Assembly: GCA_902801585.1 (NCBI GenBank)
Contig: CADCIU010000065.1
Coordinates: 1 to 11,781 of the forward strand
From: an uncultured Lachnospiraceae bacterium
Lineage (GTDB): Bacteria; Bacillota_A; Clostridia; Lachnospirales; Lachnospiraceae
Direction: 5' to 3'
Length of the DNA: 11,781 nucleotides
Position 1 is the first letter of the stretch. Each line of letters begins with the position of its first letter. Both the position numbers and the translations under genes were made by a program. The notes under the pieces are model-generated. The model saw only the letters and a list, made by a program, of their open reading frames with translations, had not been told where the DNA came from and did no database searches. Shown in pieces: positions 6,244-11,781 of the stretch.

Positions 6244-7722
6244 ATGAAAAGAACATTGACACTATTGTTAGCTGTATTTCTTCTGCTTTTTGTGGGATGT
6301 TCGACTACGAAAAATAATAAGACGGAAGAACCGACAGCACCTAAAGAAGAAGCTGCTAAAGAAGAAGCGGTAAACGAAGAAGCGGCTAAAGAAGAAGCGG
6401 TAAGCGAAGAAGCCGCTAAAGAAGAAGCTGTAAACGAAGAAGCTGCGACTGAAGAAACGGTCAAAGAAGAAGCGGCGGAAGATGAGCCGCAGGAATCCGA
6501 CGTAGTCGGTATCAGAATGGACATGTCAGAGATGGCAGCAAACGCAAAGGGTACATTGATCCCGAATCCCATCGGAGCATTCGATGAAGATCGTAATATC
6601 TATGTCATGCCGATCTATTATATTGCCATGCCCAAGGATGAGGCTTCCGCAATCCTGTATGATATGGATGCCTCTGACGAAGATATGAAGAAACTGAACG
6701 AGCGGAAGGCTGTTCTCCACGTAATTGTGGCCAGCGCGGTCGATTCCGATCAGACGCTCAAGATCATTTCTGGAAAATTGGAAACTGATTATTCTGAACA
6801 GTTTGCCCGCGCGCAAGTGATCGGCACTGCTGACGGCTATACTTTCTATGCGATTCCTGAAAGAGATGAGCAGAAAATCTCCTCATTTGACGAGGAATAC
6901 CGTACCGAATTTGATACGCTTCAGCAGGAACTGTTTGAAATAGAGAAATCCGCCACGCTGTTTGCTCCTGTAGATCCCGCGAAGAAGATGGTCGGACAGA
7001 AACTCGAATTTACAACTACTGATCTTGACGGTAATACCGTAACGAGTAAGGAACTGTTCGCTGCCAATGAGATCACTGTGGTAAACTGCTGGGGACTCTG
7101 GTGCGGAAACTGCATGAAAGAAATGGCGGAACTGAAAGAGTTCCACGATCAGATACAGGAAAAGGGCTGCGGAGTCGTCGGCTTGGAGTTTGAATATGAG
7201 TGGGATGATGAGGTAGTTAAGAATTCCAAAGACGCGTTGAGCGGATTCGGCATTACTTATCCGAATGCCATTCTCCCGGAGGAATTCGCAGAGGAACTGT
7301 TAGGTTTTCCGACAACCTTCTTTGTAGACAAGGAAGGCACGATCCTTAGCATGCCGGTTACCGGTGCATATGTTGACAAGTATAAGAGAACGCTGGAATC
7401 GCTTTTGCAGGGCAAGCCGGCTGCGGATATCACCGAGGACGATACAGCGAATGTGATTGCAGAGAACCAGGACATTGTATACAATATCTATGTTACGGAT
7501 GAAAACGGTCCTGTAGCAGGTGTTACTATTCAGTTCTGCAGCTCGACCAGCTGCCAGACGGGAAAGACAAATGCGGAAGGACTGACAAGCTTTACCATGC
7601 CGGCCGGAGAAATCTACGATATTCATGTTCTCAGAGTACCCGAAGGCTATGAGAAGGATGATACCGTGTACCATACAGAGGATGATAGCAGTGAAGTTCG
7701 GATTCAGCTGAAGAAAAAGTGA
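6244..7722 (+). CDS. TlpA-type thioredoxin lipoprotein with N-terminal extension and C-terminal beta domain
   Basis: A 492-residue predicted surface lipoprotein for extracytoplasmic thiol-disulfide exchange. Order: lipoprotein signal (lipobox FVGC, Cys19); acidic linker of nine five-residue units (about 34-78); an unrecognised domain (about 85-240); a TlpA/ResA-like thioredoxin domain (about 248-395); and a C-terminal Cna-B or carboxypeptidase-regulatory-like beta domain (about 412-492). The active site is Trp286-Cys287-Gly-Asn-Cys290 and the cis-proline Pro356 lies in GFPTTFF. The C-terminal domain has a further Cys pair in FCSSTSC. AAGGA lies 8 bases before the ATG. It is flanked by its own promoter and terminator, so probably monocistronic. 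Partners (cytochrome maturation, reductase or peptide methionine sulfoxide repair) cannot be told from the sequence. Confidence 0.9.
   Translation: MKRTLTLLLAVFLLLFVGCSTTKNNKTEEPTAPKEEAAKEEAVNEEAAKEEAVSEEAAKEEAVNEEAATEETVKEEAAEDEPQESDVVGIRMDMSEMAANAKGTLIPNPIGAFDEDRNIYVMPIYYIAMPKDEASAILYDMDASDEDMKKLNERKAVLHVIVASAVDSDQTLKIISGKLETDYSEQFARAQVIGTADGYTFYAIPERDEQKISSFDEEYRTEFDTLQQELFEIEKSATLFAPVDPAKKMVGQKLEFTTTDLDGNTVTSKELFAANEITVVNCWGLWCGNCMKEMAELKEFHDQIQEKGCGVVGLEFEYEWDDEVVKNSKDALSGFGITYPNAILPEEFAEELLGFPTTFFVDKEGTILSMPVTGAYVDKYKRTLESLLQGKPAADITEDDTANVIAENQDIVYNIYVTDENGPVAGVTIQFCSSTSCQTGKTNAEGLTSFTMPAGEIYDIHVLRVPEGYEKDDTVYHTEDDSSEVRIQLKKK
6343..6477 (+). repeat. 15-bp in-frame tandem repeat (nine units)
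   Basis: Nine consecutive 15-bp units encode [K/N/S/T]EE[A/T][A/V], mostly built around GAAGAAGC. They form the acidic linker of the TlpA lipoprotein. Length variation by slippage would keep the frame. Confidence 0.9.
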
Positions 7723-7735
7723 TTCTGATCAAAGG

Positions 7736-7773
7736 AGAGGGTGCGCAATAGGCAGCACCCTCTTGTTGTTTGT
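7736..7773 (+). terminator. Intrinsic terminator of the TlpA lipoprotein gene
   Basis: AGAGGGTGC (7736-7744) pairs perfectly with GCACCCTCT (7755-7763) across a 10-base loop and is followed by TGTTGTTTG. It starts 14 bases after the stop codon. Confidence 0.85.
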
Positions 7774-7782
7774 GCGATAAGC

Positions 7783-7823
7783 CGTAGGGCACATCTCGTG
7801 CTTGCACGAAGATGCACCCTACG
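7783..7823. repeat. REP/MITE-like palindromic element
   Basis: CGTAGGG (7783-7789) and CCCTACG (7817-7823) bound a long near-perfect palindrome whose inner arms CATCT-CGTGC and GCACG-AAGATG also pair, leaving a tiny loop. There is no T-run after it. Ends of the GTAGGG/CCCTAC kind are common in short dispersed palindromes of clostridial genomes. A second inverted repeat follows at 7832-7857. Confidence 0.55.
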
Positions 7824-7831
7824 CCAACGGT

Positions 7832-7860
7832 CAATCGAGGAGCATCCTACTCGATTGTTT
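7832..7860 (+). repeat. 8-bp inverted repeat, terminator-like
   Basis: CAATCGAG (7832-7839) and CTCGATTG (7850-7857) are perfect inverted copies followed by TTTATGATATTTT. It could be a weak backup terminator or part of the adjacent palindromic element. Confidence 0.45.
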
Positions 7861-7975
7861 ATGATATTTTACACGCCGGTACCGGCTGATTCGACCGCCA
7901 CAGCTGACAGTCCCGATCATCTGACAGGTTGCTTAAACACCGGACTTGTGCAAGCATGGAGAGTTCGGAGGTCAT

Positions 7976-9283
7976 ATGATGAAGAGAATAGATACCGCAA
8001 AGCAAAAGTATATGTGGATCATTGATGAAACGGATCTGATCAGTTATTCGAAAATATTTATTGCGCCCGCCATTCAATCTGTGGTGCTGGTAGAGACAAG
8101 GAATACGATCGGCGTTGCGCTGCGTGATGCGGCAGGGCAGTTTTTCCTGATTCGGGAAAGGCAGGCTGAGTGGTCCCGTGAAGCAAATGAAAAGATAAGG
8201 GAGGATATCCGAAGTTTCTATGATTATATAGTTGCAGACGACCGGCGTATCGTTGTGCGGCTTTTGGCATATGGTCATACTGTGAATGAATTCACCGGGA
8301 AGGATATATGGCTTCCGACGTTAGAGTATATGTGTGTGGATGCCGAAACGGGCGCGTCGGCGGATGGCGGTACGGGTTCGGCAGCGGATGGCGGTACGGG
8401 TTCGGCAGCGGATGCTTCCCGGCAGGAGGAGCGGGACTGGCTGACATATATACGGGAACATTGTGCGTCGGAAGACTGTTATGGCATTTACGGAGCATAT
8501 GGCAGTGCTTACTGGTGGTGGGAAGAAGGACAGCGCGTACTGCATATCATGGGATCTGCGGCTGTAAATCTCCCGGAGGACGAGACAGGGTACTATGAGG
8601 AGTATGCCGGTTCTTCCCGAAAGATCTATATGGACCAGGAAAATTCTCATCCGGCCTGTATTGCTATCTGCTGTGGATGGGATGCATCGATAACCAAGCT
8701 GGTGATTCATGAGGGGATCAGGATATTCTCGTATGTTCCGTTAATGAACATCGGCTGGAACTTGAGTTTTGAAGAAGTGATTCTGCCGCCTACTCTGCGG
8801 GAGATGCCCATTATGAAGTGCTACGCTGATCACGTGACGATACCGGAGTCTGTTTCGGAAATTGATTTGGCAGATCTGTGGGTGGAATGCGGGGGACATT
8901 TTGATCCTGTGGCTTATTCGTTTCGAAGCTTGCGCCTGCCGTCTACGATTGAGATAGACGTTGATATGGACGACGAGGATTATCATGGACAGCTGCCGCT
9001 GCTTGAGCCGGTTTCATATTGGGAGGAAATCGTGCTCTATGGAGATGAGCCGATTCGGGATTTGGCAGCCTGGTACAAATCGAACGTTTTCTGCTGTGAT
9101 ATTGACATACTTTATCCGGCTTCATGGGATGAAGGGGCTGAGACCAGCTTCAGGGACCGGGTTGTCTCTTATGTGCGGAGCCAGAAACCGATGTATGGGA
9201 AGATGAGCGGCATGGACTCGGAATGGTTCGAATGGGGCGAAGAGGAATATCGGGCGCTGTGGGAGAGAGTGAGGACGTATTGA
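7976..9283 (+). CDS. BspA-like leucine-rich repeat (LRR_5) protein without signal peptide
   Basis: A 435-residue protein. Residues 1-120 are unrecognised; a Gly/Ala/Asp linker follows (129-150). About 165-205 (YGAYGSAYWWWEEGQRVLHIMGSAAV) resembles the cap that precedes LRR_5 repeats. Irregular BspA-type repeats run from about 238 to 400, with segments such as ITKLVIHEGI, EEVILPPTLREMP, HVTIPESVSEI and SLRLPSTIEI. The C-terminus is acidic and Trp-rich. Family members are usually secreted adhesion-like proteins, but no signal peptide, lipobox or anchor is visible here, so cytoplasmic location is the simplest reading. GGAGG lies 4 bases before the ATG at 7976 and 7 before the adjacent ATG at 7979, which may be the real start. 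The TTG at 7946 has no ribosome site. Binding partner unknown. Confidence 0.8.
   Translation: MMKRIDTAKQKYMWIIDETDLISYSKIFIAPAIQSVVLVETRNTIGVALRDAAGQFFLIRERQAEWSREANEKIREDIRSFYDYIVADDRRIVVRLLAYGHTVNEFTGKDIWLPTLEYMCVDAETGASADGGTGSAADGGTGSAADASRQEERDWLTYIREHCASEDCYGIYGAYGSAYWWWEEGQRVLHIMGSAAVNLPEDETGYYEEYAGSSRKIYMDQENSHPACIAICCGWDASITKLVIHEGIRIFSYVPLMNIGWNLSFEEVILPPTLREMPIMKCYADHVTIPESVSEIDLADLWVECGGHFDPVAYSFRSLRLPSTIEIDVDMDDEDYHGQLPLLEPVSYWEEIVLYGDEPIRDLAAWYKSNVFCCDIDILYPASWDEGAETSFRDRVVSYVRSQKPMYGKMSGMDSEWFEWGEEEYRALWERVRTY
8360..8414 (+). repeat. 24-bp in-frame tandem repeat
   Basis: Two identical 24-bp copies (8360-8383 and 8384-8407) plus 7 bases of a third, encoding ADGGTGSA twice. They form the flexible linker of the leucine-rich repeat protein. 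Confidence 0.9.
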
Positions 9284-9378
9284 TATTTTAAGGAGAGAGC
9301 ATTGCATCCTAGTGGTTTTGGAAGAATCCGGTTTTGCAATTAAAGAGGCGAGTCGGCGCAGGCGCGGAGGGGAACCGG

Positions 9379-9522
9379 ATGAAGGTCAGAGGCAAGTTGA
9401 CCTTTCTGGTCTCGTCAAAAAAGAGCATCTCGAAGACAGTTACGAGATTGCTTCCGCTGCCACCAGCACAGAGGAAGCGGCTGCGTCAGGAGCCGCCGGA
9501 GTACAGGATCGCCATGTGGTGA
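9379..9522 (+). CDS. Possible small basic protein (47 aa)
   Basis: An ATG at 9379 with GGAGGGG six bases upstream opens a 47-codon frame beginning MKVRGKLTFLV and ending EYRIAMW, strongly basic, with a terminator hairpin 10 bases after its stop. I do not recognise it. An overlapping frame (9312-9530, 72 codons, GTG start, Ala/Glu-rich) is an alternative and lacks a ribosome site. Either may be chance. Confidence 0.25.
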   Translation: MKVRGKLTFLVSSKKSISKTVTRLLPLPPAQRKRLRQEPPEYRIAMW

Positions 9523-9531
9523 TCAGATGAA

Positions 9532-9567
9532 AAAGAGCTTTTGCTTACCGGCAGAAGCTCTTTCTTT
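9532..9567 (+). terminator. Intrinsic terminator
   Basis: AAAGAGCTT (9532-9540) pairs with AAGCTCTTT (9555-9563), with GC/GC extending the stem inwards, followed by CTTT. It would end transcription from the leucine-rich repeat gene or the small ORF before it. Confidence 0.7.
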
Positions 9568-9606
9568 GGGCAAAATACAGCCATCCTGATTTAGGGCATA
9601 AGAAAG

Positions 9607-9645
9607 GGATATCCGACTTTCTCGTCATCGGATATCCTTATTCTG
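9607..9645. terminator. Second hairpin, possibly bidirectional terminator
   Basis: GGATATCCGA (9607-9616) and TCGGATATCC (9628-9637) are perfect inverted copies. The plus side is followed by TTATTCT and the minus side by CTTTCTTATG, so it could work in either direction. On the minus strand it comes directly after an eight-codon ORF. Confidence 0.55.
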
Positions 9646-9664
9646 AAAATACCTGCAATTTCAT
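9638..9664 (-). other. Eight-codon minus-strand ORF with strong ribosome site
   Basis: AAGGAGG (plus 9673-9679), eight bases, then ATG encodes MKLQVFSE followed by TAA, immediately before the 9607-9637 hairpin. It could be a leader peptide, the 5' stub of a lost gene, or chance. No minus-strand gene follows nearby. Confidence 0.3.
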
Positions 9665-9711
9665 GTACGTGACCTCCTTGTTTGAGTTATCAGATAAGGT
9701 TAAGGGCGCGA

Positions 9712-9740
9712 TTGACGGAAGCGTTTTAATGATATACATT
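9712..9740 (+). promoter_or_regulatory. Promoter for the DUF3089 lipoprotein gene
   Basis: TTGACG (9712-9717), a 17-base spacer and TACATT (9735-9740), about 38 bases upstream of the ATG at 9779. The -35 matches consensus at five of six positions; the -10 is weaker. Confidence 0.5.
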
Positions 9741-9778
9741 GTGAGTAAAACAGGAAATTTTATGGGAGGCATACCAAT

Positions 9779-11062
9779 ATGAAAAACAAATTGTGGATCA
9801 CAGTGGGACTGATCGCAGCCCTGATGACTGCGGGCTGCGCCGGACAGGGAGCGAAGCCGGCCGCGGACGCAGGCACAGAGCAGGCTGAGCAGGAGGATGT
9901 CACGGACCAGGCTGAGCAGGAGGCTACCACGGACCAGACGGAAGCAGAAGACGAAACCGGTGCTGCTGCGGACCAGGCAGAAACTGAGGCAATAACAGAA
10001 GACGACGCGGCACAGGCCGAAGCCGGGCAGGAAGAGACAGGTCAGGCTCAGGAGCAGGCTTCGGAGGCAGACACTGCGGCAAATGAAACAGCTGCGGAGG
10101 CAGACACTGCGGCAGATGAAGCAGCTGCGGAGACGGCTTCTGCTGCGGTCGATTATTCGGATGGGAATAATTGGGTATATTTTGGCATAGGAGAGGACAA
10201 GGATGTAGACCTGTTTATCGTATGTCCCACAGTGGATACGCTGGACGAAGAGAACATGTCCCTGGAAAACGAAGTGATGAGGAAGTATTTCGAGGGGGCA
10301 CTCAACATGGAGCGGGGCATTTACGAAGACAGCGCGAGAATGTATGCGCCCTATTACCGTCAGGCGGCTTTGAACAGCTACAGACAGGATGAGACAGAGA
10401 GGGAGCGCCGCTTGGAGATCGCGTACCGGGATGTCTCGGACGCATTTGCCTATTATTTGGAACACGAAAATAACGGAAGGCCGATCATCCTTGCGGGATT
10501 CTCACAGGGATCGGATATGTGCTACCGCCTGCTGGGGGAATATTTTGGCGAAAAAGAGATGCAGGATAAGCTTGTGGCATGCTATGGGATCGGCTGGGCC
10601 TGCACGGACGAACTGATTCAGAAGTATCCCCAGATCGTGCCGGCTGCGTCGGCGGATGACCTGGGCGTCGTGATCAGCTTTGACTGTGAGGCGCCGGAAG
10701 TTACAGAGACGATCGTCAACCCCGCCGGACAGAAGGCGTACAGTATCAATCCGCTGAACTGGAAGACGGACGGGACGCCGGCGGACAAGTCCGAAAACAT
10801 CGGGGCGTGCTTTACCGGATACAAGGGCGAGATCAAGAAGGAAACAGAAGGACTTTGTGGCTGCTACATCGATGAGGAGCGCGGCGTGCTCAAGGTGACG
10901 GACGTGACACCGGAGGGATACCCGGCAGTGCTTGATGTCTTTCCGAAGGGCGCTTACCACATCTACGATTATCAGTTCTTCTTCAGAAACCTGCAGGAGA
11001 ATGTCGGTCACAGAGTTGAATTGTATATGGAGCAGGTGGCGGCAGCGGACCAGGCGGCCTGA
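9779..11062 (+). CDS. DUF3089 alpha/beta-hydrolase lipoprotein
   Basis: A 427-residue predicted lipid-anchored extracellular hydrolase. The signal ends at lipobox MTAGC (Cys20). A Glu/Ala/Gln-rich low-complexity linker runs to about residue 125, and the DUF3089 (PF11288) alpha/beta-hydrolase domain covers about 130-420. The nucleophile elbow is GFSQG (Ser242), as in the family. Asp302 in ISFDCE and His394 in AYHIYDYQFFFRNL are the likely other triad members. The closing RNLQENVGHRVELYM matches the family's end. The substrate of DUF3089 proteins is not established; esterase or lipase activity is only inferred from the fold. GGGAGG precedes the ATG by 9 bases. The gene has its own promoter and appears monocistronic; no strong terminator was found directly after it. 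Confidence 0.9.
   Translation: MKNKLWITVGLIAALMTAGCAGQGAKPAADAGTEQAEQEDVTDQAEQEATTDQTEAEDETGAAADQAETEAITEDDAAQAEAGQEETGQAQEQASEADTAANETAAEADTAADEAAAETASAAVDYSDGNNWVYFGIGEDKDVDLFIVCPTVDTLDEENMSLENEVMRKYFEGALNMERGIYEDSARMYAPYYRQAALNSYRQDETERERRLEIAYRDVSDAFAYYLEHENNGRPIILAGFSQGSDMCYRLLGEYFGEKEMQDKLVACYGIGWACTDELIQKYPQIVPAASADDLGVVISFDCEAPEVTETIVNPAGQKAYSINPLNWKTDGTPADKSENIGACFTGYKGEIKKETEGLCGCYIDEERGVLKVTDVTPEGYPAVLDVFPKGAYHIYDYQFFFRNLQENVGHRVELYMEQVAAADQAA
9881..9934 (+). repeat. 27-bp in-frame tandem repeat
   Basis: Two near-identical 27-bp units (9881-9907 and 9908-9934) encode QAEQEDVTD and QAEQEATTD in the linker of the DUF3089 lipoprotein. Confidence 0.8.
10061..10126 (+). repeat. 33-bp in-frame tandem repeat
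   Basis: Two units of 33 bp (10061-10093 and 10094-10126) encode SEADTAANETA and AEADTAADEAA, also in the DUF3089 lipoprotein linker. Confidence 0.8.
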
Positions 11063-11106
11063 GCCGGCAAATTTTATAAAAATTATAGTCCAGGCACCAT
11101 TCCTGA

Positions 11107-11340
11107 TCAGGGGCAGAAAACGGAGTCTTGAAAAACAATCTGGGGATGGAGGATGCAGCAGAGGAGATGGCCAGGATGGAGGAAGTCTAGTCGGCCCGGA
11201 GAGAACAGGAGAAGCTGAGCAGAGTTCTAAAAGAGGGCGGGACGCTGTTCATTACAGAGCGTGTCAACAATCTTTTGTTCAGAAAAAACAAATTGATACT
11301 GCTAAATCATTGCAAATGTAATGATTTAGCAGTATTCTTG
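11107..11340 (+). pseudogene. Possible interrupted ORF remnant
   Basis: One frame is open from 11107 to a TAG at 11188-11190 and again through to the antitoxin start region. It reads like protein on both sides of the stop (MEDAAEEMARMEEV, then SARREQEKLSRVLKEGG and TLFITERVNNLL). No ribosome site or family is recognised. It may be a decayed gene upstream of the toxin-antitoxin pair, or chance. Confidence 0.25.
11296..11335. promoter_or_regulatory. Perfect 16-bp inverted repeat before the toxin-antitoxin operon
   Basis: ATACTGCTAAATCATT (11296-11311) and AATGATTTAGCAGTAT (11320-11335) are perfect inverted copies with an 8-base loop, ending 24 bases before the antitoxin ATG. The position fits an operator for the ribbon-helix-helix antitoxin, which commonly autoregulates. 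A terminator for upstream transcription is the alternative, but the following TCTTG is a poor T-tract. Confidence 0.65.
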
Positions 11341-11359
11341 TGTAAAGGAGGAAGAAAAA

Positions 11360-11653
11360 ATGTCCAGTACTATACAGATACGTGTCGATGACGAACTTAA
11401 AGCAAAGGCAGATGAACTGTTTAGGGAACTTGGCACAGATACAACTTCTGCCATAAGAATTTTCTTAACACAAGCTGTTGCAAGCAACGGCTTCCCCTTT
11501 GAGATAAAAAAGGTACCGCGCAATCCGTATGTCGGCCTTGGTGAAGAAGAGCTGATGCACAAGCTGGAAACAGCAAGGAGCCATGCCGGTCAGGGAATGC
11601 TCTTGAGTGCTGATGATATGATCGATGAGCTGAGGGGAAAATATGGATTATGA
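11360..11653 (+). CDS. RelB/DinJ family antitoxin
   Basis: A 97-residue type II antitoxin that would bind and neutralise the toxin encoded next and repress the operon. Residues 3-48 fit the RelB/DinJ ribbon-helix-helix domain: strand TIQIRVDDELK, then AKADELFRELGTDTTSAIRIFLTQAV and the family's following PFEIK. The C-terminal half (about 55-97) is the usual toxin-binding tail. AAGGAGG lies eight bases before the ATG. It overlaps the toxin gene start by 11 bases, the standard arrangement for coupled translation. Confidence 0.93.
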   Translation: MSSTIQIRVDDELKAKADELFRELGTDTTSAIRIFLTQAVASNGFPFEIKKVPRNPYVGLGEEELMHKLETARSHAGQGMLLSADDMIDELRGKYGL

Positions 11654-11781
11654 TGTTTTCGTAACGCCTGATGCCAAAGAAGATCTGGAAGGATTTATAT
11701 ACTATCTTTTGGTCGAAAAGAAAAGCAGGCAGGCAGCAAAGAATGTGCTGGATGATTTTGAGGCAACAAAACGAAGTCTGG
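11643..11781 (+). CDS. RelE/ParE family toxin (5' part, cut by window end)
   Basis: The first 46 codons of a small toxin: MDYDVFVTPDAKEDLEGFIYYLL, then SRQAAKNVLDDFEATKRSL. The opening strand, TPDAKEDL and the helix that follows are typical of the RelE/ParE fold. Relatives are either ribosome-dependent mRNA nucleases or gyrase poisons; the catalytic C-terminal part is outside the window, so which cannot be decided. GAGGGG lies five bases upstream, inside the antitoxin gene. Confidence 0.88.
   Translation, partial: MDYDVFVTPDAKEDLEGFIYYLLVEKKSRQAAKNVLDDFEATKRSL

Larger units (their letters stand above)
9284..9778. other. Gene-poor gap of about 495 bases
   Basis: No convincing gene lies here. 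It holds a weak 47-codon ORF (9379-9522), two hairpins (9532-9565 and 9607-9640), an eight-codon antisense ORF with a perfect ribosome site (9664-9638), and the promoter of the DUF3089 gene (9712-9740). The first part (9312-9530) is open in two overlapping frames; one is Ala/Glu-rich like the nearby lipoprotein linkers and may be a decayed fragment. Confidence 0.5.

Noticed and set aside
6343..6477. Regular short repeats considered as a CRISPR-like array
   Set aside because: Units are contiguous, 15 bp, in frame and without spacers; they encode a protein linker.
7731..7745. AAAGGAGAGG as a ribosome binding site for a gene after the TlpA gene
   Set aside because: It is the left arm of the terminator stem and no open frame follows.
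7875..7886. Perfect 12-bp palindrome GCCGGTACCGGC as an operator
   Set aside because: No promoter hexamers could be placed around it convincingly; a 12-bp G+C palindrome alone is weak evidence.
9638..10465. 275-codon minus-strand frame over the DUF3089 gene
   Set aside because: Its Cys/Leu/Ser-rich low complexity is the mirror of the lipoprotein's Glu/Ala repeats; only its last eight codons have a ribosome site and are reported separately.

Overview
The window looks like a chromosomal accessory stretch from a gut-type Clostridia (Lachnospiraceae or Oscillospiraceae-like Firmicute). The reasons are strong AGGAGG-type ribosome binding sites, several lipoproteins with Glu/Ala-rich linkers, a BspA-type leucine-rich repeat protein, C_GCAxxG_C_C and carboxymuconolactone-decarboxylase/cupin redox genes, and a sequence very close to the PerR box. 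This placement is an inference; there is no rRNA or other marker gene.

Layout: (a) 1-251, the 3' end of an unidentified plus-strand frame, then an imperfect hairpin and an insertion-sequence-like terminus. (b) 252-2435, minus strand, an M13 (neprilysin/PepO-type) zinc metallopeptidase lipoprotein with a clear promoter. (c) 2567-2599, a very strong hairpin, then 2640-3245 (minus), an AarF/UbiB kinase-like gene that keeps only its C-terminal third. (d) 3200-3310, a dense regulatory patch with a PerR-like box, a 34-bp near-perfect dyad over a likely promoter, and mutually exclusive inverted repeats. It precedes a plus-strand redox operon: C_GCAxxG_C_C protein (3345-3749), CMD/cupin protein (3767-4522), Cys-rich flavodoxin-family protein (4677-5210), and a LysR-type regulator that has lost its DNA-binding domain (5362-6051). 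(e) 6133-6180, a terminator and an extended -10 promoter, then a TlpA-type thioredoxin lipoprotein (6244-7722) with its own terminator. (f) 7783-7857, a compact palindromic REP/MITE-like element. (g) 7976-9283, a BspA-like leucine-rich repeat protein without a signal peptide. (h) 9284-9778, a mostly non-coding gap with one weak small ORF, two terminator hairpins, an antisense mini-ORF and a promoter. (i) 9779-11062, a DUF3089 alpha/beta-hydrolase lipoprotein. (j) 11296 to the right edge, a RelB/DinJ antitoxin and RelE/ParE toxin pair behind a perfect 16-bp inverted repeat; the toxin is cut by the window end.

Two themes connect the genes. First, envelope lipoproteins (M13 peptidase, TlpA thioredoxin, DUF3089 hydrolase) share one design: lipobox, acidic Ala/Glu/Ser-rich linker often built from short in-frame DNA tandem repeats, then the functional domain. 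Second, thiol/redox chemistry: three consecutive cytoplasmic redox-type genes behind a possible peroxide-responsive site, followed by an extracytoplasmic CxxC thioredoxin. Gene decay is also evident (AarF remnant, headless LysR, interrupted frame before the toxin-antitoxin pair, IS-like end), so this looks like a rearranged region. I see no CRISPR array, tRNA, rRNA or phage structural gene.
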